From Roseovarius salincola (GTDB lineage Bacteria > Pseudomonadota > Alphaproteobacteria > Rhodobacterales > Rhodobacteraceae): a stretch of 64,000 nucleotides of DNA. Below, in pieces: positions 61,676-64,000 of the stretch. Location of the stretch: assembly GCF_026891095.1 (NCBI RefSeq), contig NZ_JAPTNL010000001.1:124001-188000 (forward strand), given 5' to 3'. A program made the position numbers and the translations under genes. The notes below the pieces were generated by a model. That model made no database searches and was not told the DNA's origin. It was given only the letters and a program-made list of their open reading frames with translations. Each line of letters opens with the position of its first letter. Positions within the stretch are counted from its first letter, which is position 1.

Positions 61676-61744
61676 CGGTACAAAACACCCGTTTTGTACG
61701 CCGGTTTTGTACTGAAACCAGGGCCGGTGGGCTGTGTTCTGTAC
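61676..61744 (+). repeat. GTAC-box cluster, copy 2
   Basis: GTACAAAA (61678-61685), TTTTGTAC (61692-61699), TTTTGTAC (61705-61712) and TTCTGTAC (61737-61744). The first three keep the exact spacing of copy 1 at 10578-10612. It begins 5 bases after the murI stop. Confidence 0.65.
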
Positions 61745-61778
61745 ATTTTGGGGTTTTGGTGGGTTTTTGGGGCTGCGG

Positions 61779-61871
61779 CCCGGCGCGAATAGCGGCGCTC
61801 GGGCCGCCGCGCCATCGTTATGCCAAAGGCGTGCCTTTGGCATGATGCCGTCCGGCGGCCTGACGATTGGG
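61779..61871 (+). repeat. Direct repeat, left copy, with an inserted hairpin
   Basis: CCCGGCGCGAATAG, then CCGCGCCATCGT, then GCCGTCCGGCGGCCTGACGA and TTGGG. The same order recurs at 63791-63855. This copy has an extra 10-bp hairpin, ATGCCAAAGG/CCTTTGGCAT (61820-61843), absent from the right copy. Confidence 0.7.
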
Positions 61872-61958
61872 AGTGGGTTGCGCGGCGTATCGGGGATTTC
61901 GTGAGAATGGTGTCTGGTTTCAGCCCGGAGCGGACATAGCGCCTTGCCGGCCGACTGG

Positions 61959-62927
61959 TCAGCGCGGACCTTCGTGGTTGGTAGGTCGCGTGACCGATTT
62001 GCGGACAGAGCCGCCATTTGTCTTATATAACTCGGCGGCCATGCTTGGCGCCTCATTTGCAATCTCGTCTCGAATCCAGCGTCGAAACTCCATAATCATG
62101 GGATCGTCCTGTCGTGCCGATGGATAGGCCAGAGAGTAAATGACGACCGGCATTGTGACGGCGTCGAAAAGGCGCACGAGGCGCCCTGAAGCAAGTGTTC
62201 CCCGTGCCATCATATCATAGGCGAGAGAAACACCCTGGCCCTGTTCAGCGGCAGTCGTAGCGAGTTCACAATTCGGGAACACGGGGCCTCTAGGCATCTT
62301 CGGCGGATCAAGACCTGCTGCCTCGAACCACTCCGTCCATGCATCTAGAACTTCGTCGTGCATAAGGCGTAACTTGAGGAGGTCCTTTGGGTCTTTGATC
62401 CCCTCGCGTTCTTTCAAGTCAGGACAGATTACTGGATAGCGGCTCGACGTCATGAAGGGTTCGGTAACGAGGCCAGGGACCGGGTCATCAGCCCATTGAA
62501 TGACGACGTCGCTTTCGTTTGTTGAGAAATCCAACGATGGAGCGCCAGTGGAAACGCGCAGACGCACGCGGTCGCCGAACCTCAACCGGTGCAGCCTTGG
62601 AACAAGCCAACGAGCGGCAAAACCCGGCGTACAAAGGACGCTGAACTTTCTCGGTCCGGTTTCCGTAATCGATCGTGTTGATTGATCGAAGTCATCGAGA
62701 AGGCCTGTGAGTTTTCCAGCGTAAGATTCGCCTGTCAGCGTCAGGGCTATGGAGTTGCCGGACCGCTCGAAGAGAGCCGTGTCCAGATACTCTTCCAGAG
62801 CGCGTATCTGGTGACTGATGGCCGATGGTGACAGGCACAATTCCTGCGCAGCTTCCTTGAAACTCAAGTGTCGCGCGGCGGCTTCAAATGCCTTTACTGC
62901 AGCGAATGGTGGCAGCTCACGTCCCAT
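61959..62927 (-). CDS. LysR family regulator (GcvA-like), accessory module
   Basis: 322 aa from the ATG at 62927 (AAAGGA eight bases before). DNA-binding domain with LPPFAAVKAFEAAARHLSFK, EAAQELCLSPSAISHQIRAL and LEEYLDTALFERSGNSIALT, the GcvA-like subgroup pattern; effector domain from FSVLCTPGFAARWLVPRLHR. The codon use and base composition are visibly less GC-rich than core genes here. Divergent from a secreted HExxH protein 103 bp away, its probable target. Confidence 0.85.
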   Translation of the reverse strand: MGRELPPFAAVKAFEAAARHLSFKEAAQELCLSPSAISHQIRALEEYLDTALFERSGNSIALTLTGESYAGKLTGLLDDFDQSTRSITETGPRKFSVLCTPGFAARWLVPRLHRLRFGDRVRLRVSTGAPSLDFSTNESDVVIQWADDPVPGLVTEPFMTSSRYPVICPDLKEREGIKDPKDLLKLRLMHDEVLDAWTEWFEAAGLDPPKMPRGPVFPNCELATTAAEQGQGVSLAYDMMARGTLASGRLVRLFDAVTMPVVIYSLAYPSARQDDPMIMEFRRWIRDEIANEAPSMAAELYKTNGGSVRKSVTRPTNHEGPR

Positions 62928-63030
62928 GGATGAAATCCTTTCACCTACGGTTGAAAAATCGCCTTTTGCGGTCAAAGCCTCCCAAACTTAGCATCTTCAC
63001 ACCAAATCACAAAATCGACTGGAGGCTGCG

Positions 63031-63570
63031 ATGGCTTACGTTATCCGCTTCGGCGCTCTCTTATGGTGTGCTCTCTTAATGCTCGTCTTGGTCACTCGGC
63101 CCGCAGCAGCGTCACAGCCTGACCTATTGGAATGGAGAGACGCGAAGTCGCTCACGGCCCTGATACATCATCTAGAGGAGTGGCTGGATCGGAACACCGA
63201 GCTGCCGCGTGCTTCCAATACGCCAAACGTCCGCCAAATCGGCTTGGTGAATGCGGCTCATTTACATGCTCCAATTCATAGTTCACAGCAAAGCACGACG
63301 CGCGGTCTATACGATCCTCATGAAGCGACGATCTACCTCGTGCGGCCTTGGGATCGCCGAAACCCCTTCGATGTCGCGGTTCTGCTGCACGAGCTCGTCC
63401 ACCATCGCCAACGAGAACATGGGCATTGGTACTGCCCGGGTGCGCAGGAATTGCCAGCATATCGCATTCAAGATAAATGGCTCGCCGAACTTGGCCTTGA
63501 GGCCGACATCAACTGGATTGCCGTTGTCCTCGAAGCTGGTTGCACGCCTCGCGATATCCACCCCGATTGA
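63031..63570 (+). CDS. Secreted HExxH zinc-peptidase-like protein (DUF6647-like)
   Basis: 179 aa. Signal peptide about 1-27 (LLWCALLMLVLVTRPAAAS). The zinc-binding HELVHH is at H120-E121-L122-V123-H124-H125; a candidate third ligand is E140 in AQELPAYRIQDKW, giving a small gluzincin-like site. Two Cys (YCPG, GCTPR) may pair. The rest has no recognised domain; I recall this arrangement as DUF6647. Less GC-rich than core genes and divergent from the LysR gene, so an inducible secreted or periplasmic hydrolase is plausible. Confidence 0.72.
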   Translation: MAYVIRFGALLWCALLMLVLVTRPAAASQPDLLEWRDAKSLTALIHHLEEWLDRNTELPRASNTPNVRQIGLVNAAHLHAPIHSSQQSTTRGLYDPHEATIYLVRPWDRRNPFDVAVLLHELVHHRQREHGHWYCPGAQELPAYRIQDKWLAELGLEADINWIAVVLEAGCTPRDIHPD

Positions 63571-64000
63571 GATATGGGGCAACGTTCCAACTGGGACATT
63601 GGGTGGATGGCCAACTTTGAATTGAGTCTGGATTGGGCTCTCACCCGGCATTCGCCGCACTCAGGTTGAAGGTCCGCTGTCGGGAAACTGCCCAAACTTT
63701 GCAAACTCCGCTTCCTGCGCTCAGCAGTCATCGGAGTGCGATGCGGTAATGTTACAGTTTGACCGCCGCCACTCCTCTCAAGCACCTCGCCCCGGCGCGA
63801 ATAGCACCGCAGGTGCCGCGCCATCGTCGGGCCGTCCGGCGGCCTGACGATTGGGTGCGGTTCGCGCTGCGTGTTGAGGGTGGAGGGGTTTGGCCGGGAT
63901 AAAGTGGTGGCATCAACCGTCGGATCGTCAGACCCCGGCCCGACGATGGCGCGGCGTCTTTTCGCGCGGTCGTCATGCCGGGGGCGGGCGTTTGGCCTGA
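63571..64000. other. 430-bp gene-free stretch with repeats to the window end
   Basis: 63571-63790 has ordinary sequence with no clear gene; 63791-63855 is the right direct repeat; 63923-63955 carries an inverted partial copy. A gene starting beyond the window cannot be excluded. Confidence 0.45.
63791..63855 (+). repeat. Direct repeat, right copy
   Basis: CCCGGCGCGAATAG, CCGCGCCATCGT, GCCGTCCGGCGGCCTGACGA and TTGGG, as at 61779-61871. An inverted partial copy follows at 63923-63955 (CGTCAGACC, CCCGACGATGGCGCGG), so the two together can pair as a long imperfect palindrome. Confidence 0.7.

Larger units (their letters stand above)
61672..61958. other. 287-bp repeat-rich gap after murI
   Basis: Holds GTAC-box copy 2 (61676-61744), a run of T/G-rich sequence (61745-61775), then a repeat at 61779-61871 and about 85 bases leading to the leftward LysR stop. 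No gene seen. Confidence 0.5.

Overview
The window looks like chromosome of a marine alphaproteobacterium of the Rhodobacteraceae (Roseobacter group). The evidence is the high-GC sequence with dense, often 4-bp-overlapping operons, a DddL-type DMSP lyase, a TAXI-type TRAP transporter with fused permease, a one-chain indolepyruvate ferredoxin oxidoreductase, a GTTC-N7-GTTC LexA box at uvrA, VPLPA-CTERM proteins, and the order tkt / coiled-coil protein / zapA. I see no tRNA, rRNA, CRISPR array, insertion sequence or prophage.

Layout. 1-2690: end of cysS, then citramalate synthase (isoleucine route) coupled to a squalene/phytoene-synthase-like protein. 2713-9737: an MFS transporter, then a divergent cobalamin block (cobB-cobA leftward, cbiD-cobK rightward) running into a DNA glycosylase and an esterase; a VOC protein points back. 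9963-13142: an HNH protein, then an accessory patch with a GTAC-box repeat, a small membrane protein, a secreted papain-like protease, the DMSP lyase dddL and a secreted Cys-containing protein. 13392-16761: bactofilin with its M23 peptidase, a ferritin-like DUF455 protein and Bcp. 16870-28474: a YhdP/AsmA-like giant, queA, an MFS transporter, DUF924, lpdA, a methyltransferase and SOS-controlled uvrA. 28521-38034: a DUF2892 protein and the valine-degradation genes (mmsB, HIBCH, isobutyryl-CoA dehydrogenase, and further on mmsA with a LysR regulator), split by a YbdK-type ligase and two VPLPA-CTERM surface proteins. 38093-45247: a CBS protein, coaD, a tiny membrane protein, gap, DUF808, a nitrilase, a flavodoxin and tkt. 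45443-52796: a coiled-coil protein and zapA, a TAXI TRAP system, then the leftward purL, bolA, two small membrane proteins and a monothiol glutaredoxin. 52933-61671: a diaminopropionate-ammonia-lyase-like enzyme with an M24 peptidase, an LsrB/VtlR-like LysR gene with a predicted sRNA behind it, indolepyruvate oxidoreductase, an acyltransferase and murI. 61672-64000: a repeat-flanked, compositionally different LysR plus HExxH-protein module.

How the genes fit together. Valine breakdown (mmsA) and acrylate from DMSP cleavage both lead toward propionyl-CoA. gap and tkt serve central carbon flow. BolA and Grx4 are the usual Fe-S/iron-signalling pair. Bactofilin plus M23 peptidase and ZapA serve shape and division.

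The most interesting signals are non-coding: (i) a predicted AbcR-like sRNA of about 79 nt with an exposed anti-Shine-Dalgarno stretch, a terminator and a LysR-type site near -69, lying behind an LsrB/VtlR-like gene; (ii) two near-identical GTAC-box clusters placed just after the HNH and murI genes; (iii) a four-copy intergenic stem-loop repeat; (iv) a direct repeat bracketing the last module. Everything here is read by eye; family names are from recognition, not searches.
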